A stretch of 64,000 nucleotides of DNA from Vitrella brassicaformis (Eukaryota; Sar; Vitrellaceae): the NCBI GenBank assembly GCA_001179505.1, contig CDMY01000249.1, positions 66,431-130,430 of the forward strand, in the 5' to 3' direction. The number at the start of each line of letters is the position of its first letter. Positions within the stretch are counted from its first letter, which is position 1. Shown piece after piece: positions 33,310-44,892 of this stretch. The notes below the pieces were generated by a model. That model ran no database searches. It had not been told where the DNA came from and saw only the letters and a list, made by a program, of their open reading frames with translations. Both the position numbers and the translations under genes were made by a program.

Positions 33310-33375
33310 CTTGCCGCGGATGATGGCTGCACCGTCAAACCCCCTACAGCGGGGCTCGGTGCGGCCTGAGAGCTT
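33310..33375 (+). promoter_or_regulatory. SECIS element (type II) in the peroxidase 3' UTR
   Basis: ATGA at 33320-33323 and TGAG at 33367-33370 supply the non-Watson-Crick G.A core. Helix II pairs GGCTGCACCG (33325-33334) with CGGTGCGGCC (33357-33366), ten pairs with one wobble. Unpaired AAA lies at 33337-33339, about 13 bases above the core, and an extra mini-stem CCCC (33341-33344) with GGGG (33351-33354) makes it a type II SECIS. It starts 80 bases after the stop codon. Confidence 0.85.
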
Positions 33376-33805
33376 CTCTGGCCTGTTGGTCTGCTGTGTG
33401 GCTCCCTATGGGTGTAGGGGGGGGCTGCGCCGCCGGCCGGTGGAAAGGGGAGGAGAGCGAGGCAACGCGACTTGGGGGAGGGAGGGGGAGAGGGGCATGG
33501 GGCTGGCGGGAAGTCGTGTATGTATTTTGGTATTGTGTATGTGTGTGTGTGTGTTGCGCAAGTCTGTATTTGTCGATCGGTCGATCGTGAGGCTAGGACT
33601 GATGGCTGGATGGATGAATGGCTGGCTGGCTAGCTGGCTGGATGGCTGGATGGCTGGATGATGGCTGCAATGCAGCTACATGCATGTATTCTGTTTGGAT
33701 GACTGTGAGCGACTCGGGATCGATTCAACGCGATTGCTGCTCCGTGTCCATCATTCGCCTCGAGTCATGCGCCCATCCCTCTTAGAAAAGATTCCAATAT
33801 GCATA

Positions 33806-34022
33806 GCAGGGGGGGCCATGTTGCTGCGGTCAATAAGTTGATAAAGTGGGATCCCAAACTGATCGACGCACGCACCAACGTCAGTTTCAATTGCAGAAAA
33901 GAGAGCTCACACATGTCTCTGACGCCTCGGTGTGTCGATTCTGTGTGCGTGTGTTGATTTCAGCATGGCACCACGCCATTCATGTCGGCTGCCGTGGGTG
34001 ATGAAGTCGATGTCTTGTATGC
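33806..34022 (+). pseudogene. Two-exon ankyrin-repeat relic
   Basis: GGHVAAVNKLIKWDPKLIDA with RTN (about 33812-33880) and HGTTPFMSAAVGDEVDV (about 33963-34015) match ankyrin exon types B and C of the gene at 3386-7677. The intron between them keeps the shared ACACATGTCTCTGACGCCTC segment. No neighbouring exons, start or stop context survive. Confidence 0.75.
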
Positions 34023-34614
34023 ACATTGCGTTGGGAGTCGCCACTCAACACGATTTTCTCCATTGCGCCCTCCTTGAGCGAGGTCCCTCGTTTCCTCAGA
34101 GACATGTTCCATCGATGTGTGTATACAGACAGACAGCGGTGATCCATCCATGCGATAGACACGGCAGCAGCCGAGTTCGTGCGATCACATCAGCAGAGAA
34201 AGACAAGGCCACCAGCTCCCCACCCTACTTACAGCCCTCCACCCATATCTACAGCCTCACCCCAATTAATTACACACGGCACATCACACCCATAAACCCA
34301 CACACACACACAAAAACACACGTACAGACAAAGGCGACGGGTCGAAGCAGATGGACGGCTGCATGCCCTCAGGCATCACGACGCCCTTCATGAATCACGC
34401 TACGCTAGCTGGCCATCTCAGTTAGATAAAGACCGACGCCATGCGATGCTCTCTCTCGTCACACGAAAGGCAGATAGGCACAAGTGGACACGCACACAGA
34501 TAAACAAACCGCCGACTCACCCACACATACACACAGTGAATTAGCCACACAGATAACACAGATACCATAGCAACACGCAGCTAAATGGACCCCGTCCATC
34601 GACTACTGGCATGC

Positions 34615-37600
34615 TCACGCTGAGCGTCCCAGCACAGTGGGGTTGGGCGACCTCAACTGGGACGGCGTGGCGTCATCGGGCACCACCGACCGGCTGCTGG
34701 GCGTCTGGCTCGTCGGGGTGGGCGCCACGCCCAGCGATATGTCGCCACCCATATCCTCAGCTTCGTCCTGACACTCATGGACACACACACAGTGTCTCTC
34801 GTCGGGCTGTGCGTGTGGCGGATGTTAAGCCGCTCACCTTCATGCCATCATAGCCAAAGCCCCGGCCAGTCCGGGGCGCCCTGCTAGACTTCATGTCAGC
34901 CTGGGAGACACACACATGGATGGATCATTCCACCACGTCTGTCTCCAATAAGGCCGCATTTCTGACCTTTCTCGACGTGGCCCGCGAAGAGGCCGATGTC
35001 GATCCAGTGGTGCTTCTGGTCTGCACCCAGCTGCTGTGTGAGGCCTTGGAGGATGATGAGTCGTCGGCGGACTGCAGCAGACGCGCCTTGCCTTTGCACC
35101 GGCGGCACATGCACCAGCCTCCACAGATCAGGGCGACCATGATGATGAAAGCTGAAAGGGGAACACCAGACAACATAACATGGTGGGTGCTGGTCGCCGA
35201 GTAGCTGTGCTCCGCTGGCTGGCCCTACCGAATATCACTGGCAGGCCGATCGGCAGCACGGGCGAATCGCCGCCATCGCCAGGGCCTAATGGTTCCTCCA
35301 CCGCTGCTGGCAGACACAAGACATCAATCAGCACATTTGGCAGCCAGGCCACATCACATCACATCCAGCCCACCGCCCTCCCTCCCAATCTCTGCTCACC
35401 TGCAGCAGGGGCGGCCTGCACCTTTCCATCCAACCCGATGATGCGCACGTCGTTGCCAAACCGGCCCATCCTCAGCCGCTCGGTGTATCTCTCCCGCAGC
35501 CTGGCCAGCACATCGGCTGCAGAGGGCTGGTCTCCCTTGGCAATGACCACCTCGACCGTCACGTTGTCCTTCTCGTTGTCCTCTGAGAGGGGCGGGGTGG
35601 CCATGTCGACGGACAGACGCTCCCGCGGCACCTCAGTCAGTTGACTGAGGCGATTCGACAGGGTGTCTGTGAACACAGTGGCCACATCGGCCACCTGAAC
35701 AAACAAAGAGAGAGAAGGGGGAGAGAGAAGTGCGGTGGGTCGAGAGTGTCTTCACCGACTGACCTCTCCGTATTGGACGTTGAGTGTGAGGTCGACAGTG
35801 ACAGAGCCCTCCTGGCTGCTCTTCGGGAGGAACTGGTCACCCGATGATGGCTTGGTGCTTTGACACATGTCTGGCGGGCAGGTGGACACCTGCATTTGGT
35901 CAGTCTGCTTCTCGGAGGGGCAGTTCCCCTCCACTCTGCAGAGAGAACGCAATGACAAGAGGGCGAGGGAGGCCAATAGTGTGTGTGTATATCGCTGCGC
36001 TTACATGAATCTGCGTGTCCTCCTGCATTGGCTGTCGCACTCGCCCCACTTGCCCCATCTGCCCTCACACTCAGCTGCACACAGACAGACACACACACAG
36101 ACAGGCAGACAGACAGACGGGAATCCCTTCAGGTGTGTCGCCTTGGCATTGATCCATCCATCCCTCCCTCGTTCGCACCTGCCCCTCCACATGAAGAGTC
36201 CTGTCCCTCTGTGCATATCTCTGCCTTGGTTTCGCCGTCGTCGTGGAGGCACTTCCTGCCCCCTCCCTGTGCTTCCGTGAGCACCTGGTACGTCCGCCGC
36301 CGGAGGCAGTTGTCATCGCAGACGGACCAAGCCCCCCACACGCCCTTGCAGTCAATGGCTGCCACCACACACACACAGAGAGAGAGAGAGAGAGATGAAA
36401 GAAGCAATGTGCTTTGGGAGGGGGGAGCCGCGGGGGACTCACTTGGCAGGCACATGTCGCCGGTGCATTTCTCGGTGACCTTCGTTGTGACCTCATCCAG
36501 CGGCCCCTTGTCGCAATCGTACCCGCCCCTTTTGGTGGCCCGCCGCACCGTCTTTTCCCGCCACCTCTCGCACTCGGCGCTGCACTTGGACCACTCCCCA
36601 TACTCGGGGTCGCCGCACACATACGGATCGCCGCTTGACGAAGCACCAGCTGCTGCTTCTGCCCCTGCTGCCGCTGTGGTGCTGTTGGCCGCCTCTTTAT
36701 CGTTGTCTTTGTTGGCCTTTTCCTTGTCCTTGTCCTTTGCCTTTTGCGCGACGATCTGTTGGTTCTCGGTCTGCTGTTTGGTGCAGAGGTGGAGGTTGCA
36801 GGCAATGGACTGGACGAACCCCGACTGGCGCTTGCAGGGCGTGCCGTCGTTCTGTGGGGTCCTTGTGATGGTGTAGGTCCGGTGTTTGGTGCAGGTCTCG
36901 TCACAGGGCTCCCACATCGACCAGGTGCCACGGCAATCGACGTCTGCATCATCACACGTCATCAAAGTGCAATCCCAGATCCCAGATCTTTTTGCCCGTG
37001 TTGTGTGTGCGCTCACTCCTCTGGTACATCTGCACGTGTGAGGGCCCCCCACACGACTGCTCCCTGTCGCCCTCACACGCCGTCGAGCACTGACCACCGG
37101 CATTGTCACTTCTGGTGACCGTCGGGCCCGCGCTAAGGCCGTCGAGCACCAGAGTGGGCTCCTCATCCCCCTCACCCAACACACGCACACGGTGGTCGAT
37201 CTTGTTGGCATCCGAACGCACGCCCTCGTCCTTTTGCAGCAGGGTCATGCTGCTGTTGGTGTTGGTGCCCCCTGCCGCATCGACAGGGACCCCCTGCGGC
37301 GCCATCAGCCCACAGACACACTCGTTGCCCCCACTCAGACCAAAGAAAGGGTAGCCCGGGAACGTCACCGCCTCTGGGCGCGCACTCGCGAGAGCGATGG
37401 CTGTGTCGTTCTCTTCAGCTGCTGATGGTAGAGTGTTGTTGCCGTAAGCCGCCTGCAAGAGTGCTGGCGTGTTTACGTGAGAACAGAGGTAGAAGCAGAG
37501 GTCGACGGTCATGACGGAGGGGTCGTGGATGGGGCGGGGGACGGCGACAGTAACGGAGGGGTGCTCCAGCTTCTCGTAGCACCCCACTGGGGCGTAGGAC

Positions 37601-40600
37601 AGGCCTGTGCAGCAACAGAGAGGGGGGAGGGCATATGTGTGTATGTGTGTGTGTGGGTAGGGGCCACTCGCCTTCGGAGCACTGGTCGGTGTAGCAGGGC
37701 TGCTGCTGTGACTCCATGTGTTTGTGGGGGCACTCGTTGCCGTCGCCCTCCCTCTGCTGCGCCACGATGAACGTCCGGTTGCGCATGCAGTCAGACCCGC
37801 AGGCTGACCACTCGCTCCACGTGCCGTTGCACGACTTATCTGCAAACAGGGGAGGGAGGGGAGGGCCATTGGTGTCATTGGTGTCATGTGTGTCTGCTAC
37901 TCCCTCCCTCTCAGTTTGTATGTCTCCCTTACTTGGGCACTGGTCCCCCTGGCATCCGACGCGCTGGACGTACCCGGCATCAATCGCACACGCACGCCCC
38001 TCCCCCTCAGGCCGCTTTGTGACAGTGTACAGCCTCTCCTTGACGCACTGCTTGCTGCACGGCCCCCACTCGCCCCATTTGCCCTCGCACCCCACACTGA
38101 CGCCCTCAACCTCCTCGATCAGCTGCTGCTTGTCGCTGAGATCACTGAGCTCGCACTCGGACTCCTCGCATTTGTCAGAGTCGAGTTCGACTGTCTGATC
38201 TGGGTGGAGGCAGGCCGTGCCCTTGCCGTATGCCGGGCGGATGACAGAGTAGACGCGAGATCGCGCGCAGGTGCGGTTCCGCTGCGCCATGCACTTGGAC
38301 CACTCGCTGAAGGCGCCGTAACAATTCTTGACTGATGAGACGAGAGCAACAGAACAATGGTCAGAGAAAAAGGTTGTTGTGGCCGGGATGTGTGTTACGA
38401 GAGAGTGGTGTACCGTTGGCTGGCTCGCATGCATCCGAGTTGCACGGCCTGACGTCGAATTGGCCGTCGGCTGCGGGGCAAGGCTCCCCTCCCTGGGATT
38501 GCAGCTTGGTGACCTTGAAGGTCCTCATCCGCAGACACTCCGCCCCACACGCACTCCACTGGCTCCACCGGCCCTCACACGCCATCGCATTGCTGGTTGC
38601 CGATGCAGTGGTGTTCTTCTCGGCCTCGGTTTCCATGTTGCCGCACTGGCCGTCCCTGCAGGCCCGGACGATCTGTGTGCCGTCGGCTACGGGGCACTCC
38701 TTGCCGTCGCCCTGCTTCTCCTGCGTCACCCTGAAGCTCTTGATGTGCTTGCAGTTGGCCTGGCACTGAGACCAGTCGGCCCACACGCCCACACAATCGA
38801 CGCTCTTCTCGCCGGCCTCTTGGTCCTCTTTCTCGGCCTCCTGTTTGGCCTCCACGGTGGCTGTCTCTGGGCAGGCGCACTTGCGCGTCTGCTGGGCGCC
38901 CTCCTCGTGTTTGCAGCGTGACCCTCGGCCGACATGTGGCTGGGTGATGGTGAAGCTGCGGGTCTGCTTGCAGGAGTCGTCACACACCGACCACTGGGTC
39001 CACTCGCCCTTGCAGCTCACGTGAGGCGTGTCTGCAGCAGGAGAGTCACGGCACACACATGACTGACTCCTACGCGTTTGTTGCCTGTGCATGGGGCTTG
39101 CTTACGGAAGCTCATAGCGGTAGTGCCGTTGACGGAGCCGAATTGGTCAGAGACGGATCGGTCGGCGTAGACGAAGCAGGGCATCTGTGTGGATGTGGAT
39201 GTGTCGCTGCGCCTAGACCTGCTGGCATAGCACGCCGGGCCGTAGGCTCCCCAATGCCAGGCGGCGTTGGGGCAGCCGCTGCGAATTTTCGATTCAACGT
39301 TGTCGTAGTGCACCTGCATTTGTGTGAGAGGGAAGTGACACAGATGTGCCTTTCTTGCGCGCGTGCGTGTGTGTGTGTGCTGTGTTGTGCTGTGTTGTGC
39401 TGTGTGTGTGTCTACCAGGCACTCTGACTGGCACCCCTCTGTGGTGCCATTGCTCTGACACAATGCCACGCGGTCATCTGAGAGAGAGAAGCAGCACAAC
39501 ACAGCAACAAAGATACCTCCGGTGGCCATTTGTGTGTGGCAGTGTGGTCTACGTACCATCGCCTGGCACAGGCGCACCCTCAGCAAAGCCATCGACGGTC
39601 GTGGCGTTGCCCCCTGCCGGCAGCCGCGTCTCGTCGGCGTCGAAGCCCGTGCACATGATGCGGTGCCGCTCGTCAAAGTCGGTCTCGCACTCCCCGTCGA
39701 GGATGTAGCACATCCCTATGTGGTCCTTCCGCAGACCTAGGGCGCCCGAGTGGTCGTACTGAAACGTGCACCTGGCCACACACATCCATCGCATCGCTGT
39801 CATCGTCGAGCATTGAGTGGTGTTAGGTACTTGAGCATGGGCCTCCTCTCGCCCTCTGCGCCAGTGTCGCACAGGATCTCGCAGACGGAGGAGACCATGT
39901 CGTCGTGCTCGCAGTTGGAGAACATCGGCCAGGCGTTGGTGGGGCCCAGCTTGTCGCAGCTCGGCAAACGGCCCCAGAGGGTCGTCTTGGCACACCTGCA
40001 CACACACACAGCGAGAAACAGAGAGAGAGAGAGAGAGTGGGTACGAGCATGGGCGCAGAGGTGGCGAGTGGGCTGTTTGCTGACCACATGTCGAGAGTGA
40101 CGACGAACTTCATCTCCGCCACCTGCACTATCCTCTTGCAGTCCGCCAACTCGTCGCTGCACACACGAACACACAGACACAGGCACAAACAGCCACACAG
40201 GCAAACCCGACAATCAGGAGATGCCTATGCCTTTCATACGCCACACGAAGTTCAGTACCTGGTGAGCAGCCAGTGGTGGCTCTGGTGGTTCTTGCAGTCT
40301 CCACGCGCCCACCTGCACACACACACACACACACAGAAAACCACGCAAAAGCAGGTGTCACCGTGTCATACAGATCTGCCGTGCAATGGTGTGCTGTGCC
40401 CGTCACTCACTTGCAGCCGAAGGTCCTGTCAAACACCACCAGCCGGTTGCTATCCGGTGACAGCCTCTCATACTCGTCGTCGTCTTCATTCTCCTCGTCG
40501 TCGCTCGGCTGCTGCAGCATCCGCGAGTAGCCCAGCGCCGACACAGCTACTGAGATCCCATCTCTGCCATACTGGCGGCTGGCGCCAGAATTGTGTTGTG

Positions 40601-40682
40601 AGATCTGCAGGCCGAGCGACGCATCTGTTGTGCGGATGGAGGCCAGCAAGGACAGCAGGGGAAAGGCAAGAAAGTGCGTCAT
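34615..40682 (-). CDS. TSP1/WSC-domain type I membrane protein (adhesin-like)
   Basis: The N-terminus MTHFLAFPLLSLLASIRTTD is a signal peptide. A cysteine-rich region of about 350 residues with no family I recognise follows (40.6-39.1 kb). Ten thrombospondin type-1 repeats are seen by their WxxWxxC cores: WTQWSVC, WADWSQC, WSQWSAC, FSEWSKC, WGEWGPC, WSEWSAC, then after a WSC domain WSMWEPC, YGEWSKC, WGAWSVC and WGKWGEC. The WSC domain (about 37590-37020) has CFYLCSH, FFGLSGGNECVCG and CEGDREQSCGG; these bind carbohydrate in other proteins. A SEA-like domain (about 35700-35400) precedes one membrane helix, VIF-AFIIMVALICGGW, followed by CMCRRCKGK and a tail of about 120 residues ending in LGRSA. 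It resembles apicomplexan TRAP/MIC-type proteins in layout but lacks a von Willebrand A domain and a terminal Trp. Surface attachment is inferred. Confidence 0.85.
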
Positions 40683-41151
40683 CGGCTGGTCGGCTGGGTG
40701 AGCAAGAGTCAGCAGGGTTTGTGACCCCACGGCCGTTACTCCCTCCGGATTGCATTGCATTGCATTTCGGCTGCAAAATCGGTCACAAAATGCGCATTCG
40801 TGTAGGCACCACACCACAAATGTAGGCACATGTGTCCTGCGTGTATGTACCCGTCGGTCAGCCAATCGCCCCTACTACGCACTCCATGCCACGCCATGCC
40901 ATGCCATGCCGCCAAAAGTGTCAAAATACGCACATAAACCCACAGATGTTTGTATGTATGTATACGGACCAAACGAATGACAGTCTAAGCACGGGCAGCC
41001 TGTCCATCTGTACACACCACACCACACCACACCACATACACACCAGCCCAGCCACACATCTCATCTCACCTCACCATGCCCCTCACGCACACCCACCCAC
41101 TCGTCTGACTGACTGACTGACTAGTAAGCCTCTCATTCATGGTTCGTTCGT
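40683..41151. other. Intergenic region upstream of the TSP1 gene
   Basis: CA-rich (ACCACACCAC near 41018) with short tandem words ATGCC (40885-40910) and GACT (41105-41125). No exon seen. It holds the TSP1 gene 5' flank and the phosphatase gene 3' flank. Confidence 0.55.
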
Positions 41152-42693
41152 TCATTCGTTCCTCTCTCTCTTGGGCTGTGCGGCCAGGTGGCCCACGGCG
41201 ATGGCGGGGGGCGCAGCAGCGGGGCCGGCCGGTCCGGGGTTGGCCGACTCACCGCCCGCCGCACCCTTGCTGTTCCGCCGCACAGCCAGGCTGCTGTCCA
41301 ACACGCGCAGCTGAGCCATGAAACCTGCAGACATGCGCACCCGAGATGGGCGAGTGGGAATCGGATGGATGGGTGGGCGTTGACCTGTGTTTGGCGAGGC
41401 GAATGGTCGCTGTGTCTGCACCAAGTTGAGCGCCTTGTCCATCGGCAGATGGAACTCATCCTGACACCCACACATCTGTCTGTGTGTGTGCTCTTTCCGG
41501 CTGGCTTACCATGAGGAACGCAGTACAAATGGTGGGTGCCCGGCTGATGCCCGCACCGCAGTGAACCAACACCTGACCGACACATCCATCAAACACAGAT
41601 ACATACGTACACACGACGTTCTGCAGCCTCTATGCCGTCCAGCCCCCCTCTCCCTCTCTCTAACCTTGCCCCCTCTGTGTATGGCGTCCCTGATGAACTC
41701 TATCGCTTTGGGGAAGAACCGAGATATGTTTTCTGACACACAGACACACACAAGTACACAAGACACCTGCACCTGTGTTGTTGGCCACTGTGATGTGTCC
41801 GCCATGCACTGACCTGAGGGCGTGTCGTCTGCGGGAATGACGTGGTACTCGAAATCGCTAGGGAACCGGGGCGGCAGATTCACACAGCAGCAAACTGCAC
41901 CCAGGCAATGAACAAGCAGCATCGTCATAGTCAGTCACACTGGCCCGTCCGGGTGGCCTCCTAACTTGACTCACTGTGTGTGATGCCCTGAGTGCGAAGC
42001 TGGTAGCGGTCGTTGGCAGGGTGAAACGAACCCTGCAAAGAGATGGGCGGGCGAGCCTTGCAGATGATGCTACCTTCTGTTCGTTCTCATACGACCTTCC
42101 TTACCAGCCACAGACCCGGAACAACCTGCTGCATCTGTGCAGCCAAACCACACACACACACGCACAGGCACACACACAGACGGAGGGAGAGTGAGCGCCC
42201 TCGATGTGTGTGGTCCGTGTTGGGTGATGCTGGTACGCGATTGAAGTCAGCGCGTCCCTCCTGGACAATCTTCATCTCCTCCTGGAACCTGTGTATGAGT
42301 CCCTTGCCCTGCAGGTCCAGCAGCACCTTGTCGCGCAGGGAGCTCTTGTGCGCCTCCCACGCGTCGGCGTCGCTGTGCTTGGACACGTTCGTCACCGCCA
42401 TGCGGTACTCATCCAACACACTACACCCACACACAAAGCACACACCTTTCTCGCCACGCCATCGATGCCATTGTTCCAGCCATTGTCTGCTTGCCTCTTG
42501 ATGTGGCTGGGGCAGCCTCCAGAGTGGGAATACGTCAGCAGGGCTGCACACAGAACAGAGAACACACCGCAGAGGTGCCGATGGATCTGCGGACTTGGTG
42601 AGGTCACGGCTCACCTGCGAAGTAGAATGCCACCTCATCTCTGTCGATGAGCGGCTCCCGCGTAGGGAACAGCATGTTACGCAGGAAATGCAT
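41152..42693 (-). CDS. Dual-specificity protein phosphatase
   Basis: The active-site loop VLVHCGAGISRAPTICTAFL (about 41575-41512) gives the HCx5R signature with the AGxSRxxT pattern of DUSPs, which dephosphorylate Ser/Thr and Tyr, often on MAP kinases. Upstream family blocks are GSFHPANDRYQLRTQGITHTV (about 42035-41975), PSDFEYHVIPADDTPSG (about 41860-41815) and FFPKAIEFIRDAIHRGGK. Downstream is DEFHLPMDKALNLVQTQRP. The first about 100 residues (MHFLRNMLFPTREPLIDRDE, then KLLLDLQG-type sequence) are not a recognised domain. The C-terminus is Ala/Pro/Gly-rich and ends KRERNE-TGA. About seven exons. It shares a 205-base upstream region with the divergent eEF1B gene. Confidence 0.85.
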
Positions 42694-42898
42694 GACTGCA
42701 CGAATTCACGAGAGACAATTCGCCCGCAAAACACGACGGAAGGCGAGCTTGAAAGGCAAAACCCGAAAAAAGAAGGCGCTACCTTTTCAAGACGCTGGCC
42801 ACACCCAAGGCAAGATGGATGCAGAGAGGAGTTTGTGGCCATTTTGCAACGATAGATCTGCTCTGTGTTGTGTCGGTGCCTTCAGGCTGGTTGCAACG
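42694..42898. promoter_or_regulatory. Divergent promoter region, DUSP / eEF1B
   Basis: The two start codons are 205 bases apart and point away from each other. A possible leader intron acceptor for eEF1B (GGTGCCTTCAG) ends near 42887. No TATA box is evident. Confidence 0.5.
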
Positions 42899-44086
42899 AT
42901 GGTTGAGTTCGGCAACTTGAAGACGGATGCGGGCATCGCCAAGCTCAACACACAGTGAGGAGGAGGGGCCCTGATCTGTCTGCTGCAGCACACACATCCA
43001 TTGATCAAGCGCGTGTGTGGTGGTGTGGTGGTGCATCTCGTGTGCTTGTCTGGCTTGTCTGTCTGTGTGCAGCTTGGAGAAGTGCTCGTACATCACCGGC
43101 TTCATCCCGACGCAGAATGACGTCACGTGTCTCGGCAAGATGCTGGCGTGCCCCGATGGCAAGAAGTACCCACACGCGGCGCGATGGTACCGACACATTG
43201 CCCACTACACCCCCGTGAGGCGCAAGATGTTCCCCAAGGGCGAGATGGGCAGCAAGAAACCTGACGATGAAGACGACATCGACCTTTTCGGTCAGCGATA
43301 GTGAGGCAGGCAGGCACACCTACCCGCATCTGTAGCATGGTGTGATTCTGTGTGCGATTGTGTGTGTTCAGGTGAGGAGACTGAGGCCGACAAGGAGGCC
43401 GCCAAGAAGCTGGCGGAGAGCAAGAAGGCCGAGGCAGAGAAGTCCAAGAAGAAGAAGGTGGAGAAGTCGCTCCTGCTCATCGACTGCAAACCCTTCTCGA
43501 GCGACACCAACCTCGACAAGCTGGCTGAACTGGTCAAGCAGATTAAGATGGAGGGGCTGGAGTGGAAGGAACAGACCAAGAAGGTACGTGCGCCATCGAC
43601 CATCACATCCATGTGCATATGTGGGCATATTGGTGTGTGGTTATGCGTGTGCAGATACCCATGGCGTTCGGGCTCAACAAGCTCCAGGTGCGCCGAAAGC
43701 TGCGCACCCCAGAATGGACAGGATAGACAGACAGGCTGACCATTGTGTTTGTGTGTGTGTGTCTGTATGTGTGTCTGTGTGTGTGTGTGTGCAGGTCGGT
43801 TGTGTGATCCAGGACGACTTGGTGTCGACGGATCTGCTGTGCGAGCTGATTGAGAACGTGGGCATGACTGAGGAGCAGATCAAGAAGAGAAAGGAGCTCG
43901 AGGAGGCCGAACACGAGGAAGGCGCGGAGGTACACACACACACACACCACAGAGAGAGAGAAGGGGAGAGAGACTGTCATGTCCCATGCTCTTTTTGCCT
44001 GTGTTGCCTGTGTGTGTTAGGACGAGGACGAAGAAGACCTCGGCCTCGTCCAGTCGGTCGAGATCGCTGCCTTCAACAAGCTCTGA
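42899..44086 (+). CDS. Translation elongation factor eEF1B guanine-exchange subunit (EF-1 beta/delta)
   Basis: Recycles eEF1A-GDP to eEF1A-GTP. The N-terminal region (MVEFGNLKTDAGIAKLNT, KMLACPDGKKYPHAARWYRH) resembles the GST-C-like part of eEF1B. A Lys/Glu-rich linker (about 43375-43460) leads to the exchange domain: LLLIDCKPFSSDTNLDKLAE, QIKMEGLEWKEQTKK, IPMAFGLNKLQ and VGCVIQDDLVSTDLLCELIE. The conserved C-terminus VQSVEIAAFNKL-TGA is present, but about 25 extra charged residues (EEQIKKRKELEEAEHEEGAE) sit between it and the domain, where the family normally has only a short turn. Six or so exons; ATG 42899 gives the conserved start. Confidence 0.9.
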
Positions 44087-44892
44087 ACGGGCAGCGTGCA
44101 TGATTTTCCGGGCGTCCTCGTGCACGCGTCAACGCAAGATTTGAGAGGTGTTTTTCGTGTCGTGCTGTCGTGGGTTGGGTTGCGTATGCATTCAATTCAC
44201 GACCCCCCGCTACCCCCTTTATCGATGCATCAGTCTGTGTGGTCGATCGGTGGTTCGTTGGTGACTTTTGTGCCTGCGACCTACATGTGTTGCCCCCTCC
44301 CCCCATGTTGCTCCTCGACTCATTGGTCGCCTGGTCCGACTCCTAGCGCCTTTCTGTCTCGGGGCAGGCAGGGGCTCCGAGCCGGAGACGGCGTGCAGTG
44401 AGGCGAAGAGCGACCTGAGTTCATTCAGCCGTGCCCGTGGCGCCGTGTGGAAGCGAACGATTTTGAAGTATGGTGATGCGTTGCGTGGTCTTGGTCTTGT
44501 CGCGTGTGTGTTATGTGCGTGAACTGGTTCACGCGTTGAAGAGGGGTTCGCGTGCATGTGTCGATCTGTCCCTCCATCCACATGGCCGTACTCAAAAAAT
44601 GCATGGGAACCGCCATTAGACGCACAGACAACAAGACGCGCAGACACACTGCCTTAACGAGAAAATCAGACCCAGTGACAGCGGAAGCGCAGAACCAGAA
44701 TCATTCGACCTGTTGTCTAACCAACCACAGCCACAACTGCAACCACGAGGAACAAAACTGCCGCGCCCCGCCCGCCCGCCCGCCCGCCGGCTCAGTGACT
44801 CAGAAGAACTTCCAGTCCCTGACGGCCTTCTTAGGCTGCGCCAGGGCAGGCTGCACTTTGCTCTTGCGCGACAACTTAAGAACCGTGTCGCG
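44087..44892. other. Intergenic region (convergent 3' ends)
   Basis: Between the ends of eEF1B (+) and the coiled-coil gene (-). A GCCC run lies near 44765-44785. No supported exon on either strand. Confidence 0.6.

Larger units (their letters stand above)
33241..34614. other. Intergenic region between peroxidase and TSP1 gene
   Basis: Holds the SECIS hairpin, a GGCTGGATGG tract at about 33600-33665, the ankyrin relic listed next and CA-rich sequence (about 34290-34560). No other exon is supported on either strand. Confidence 0.55.
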
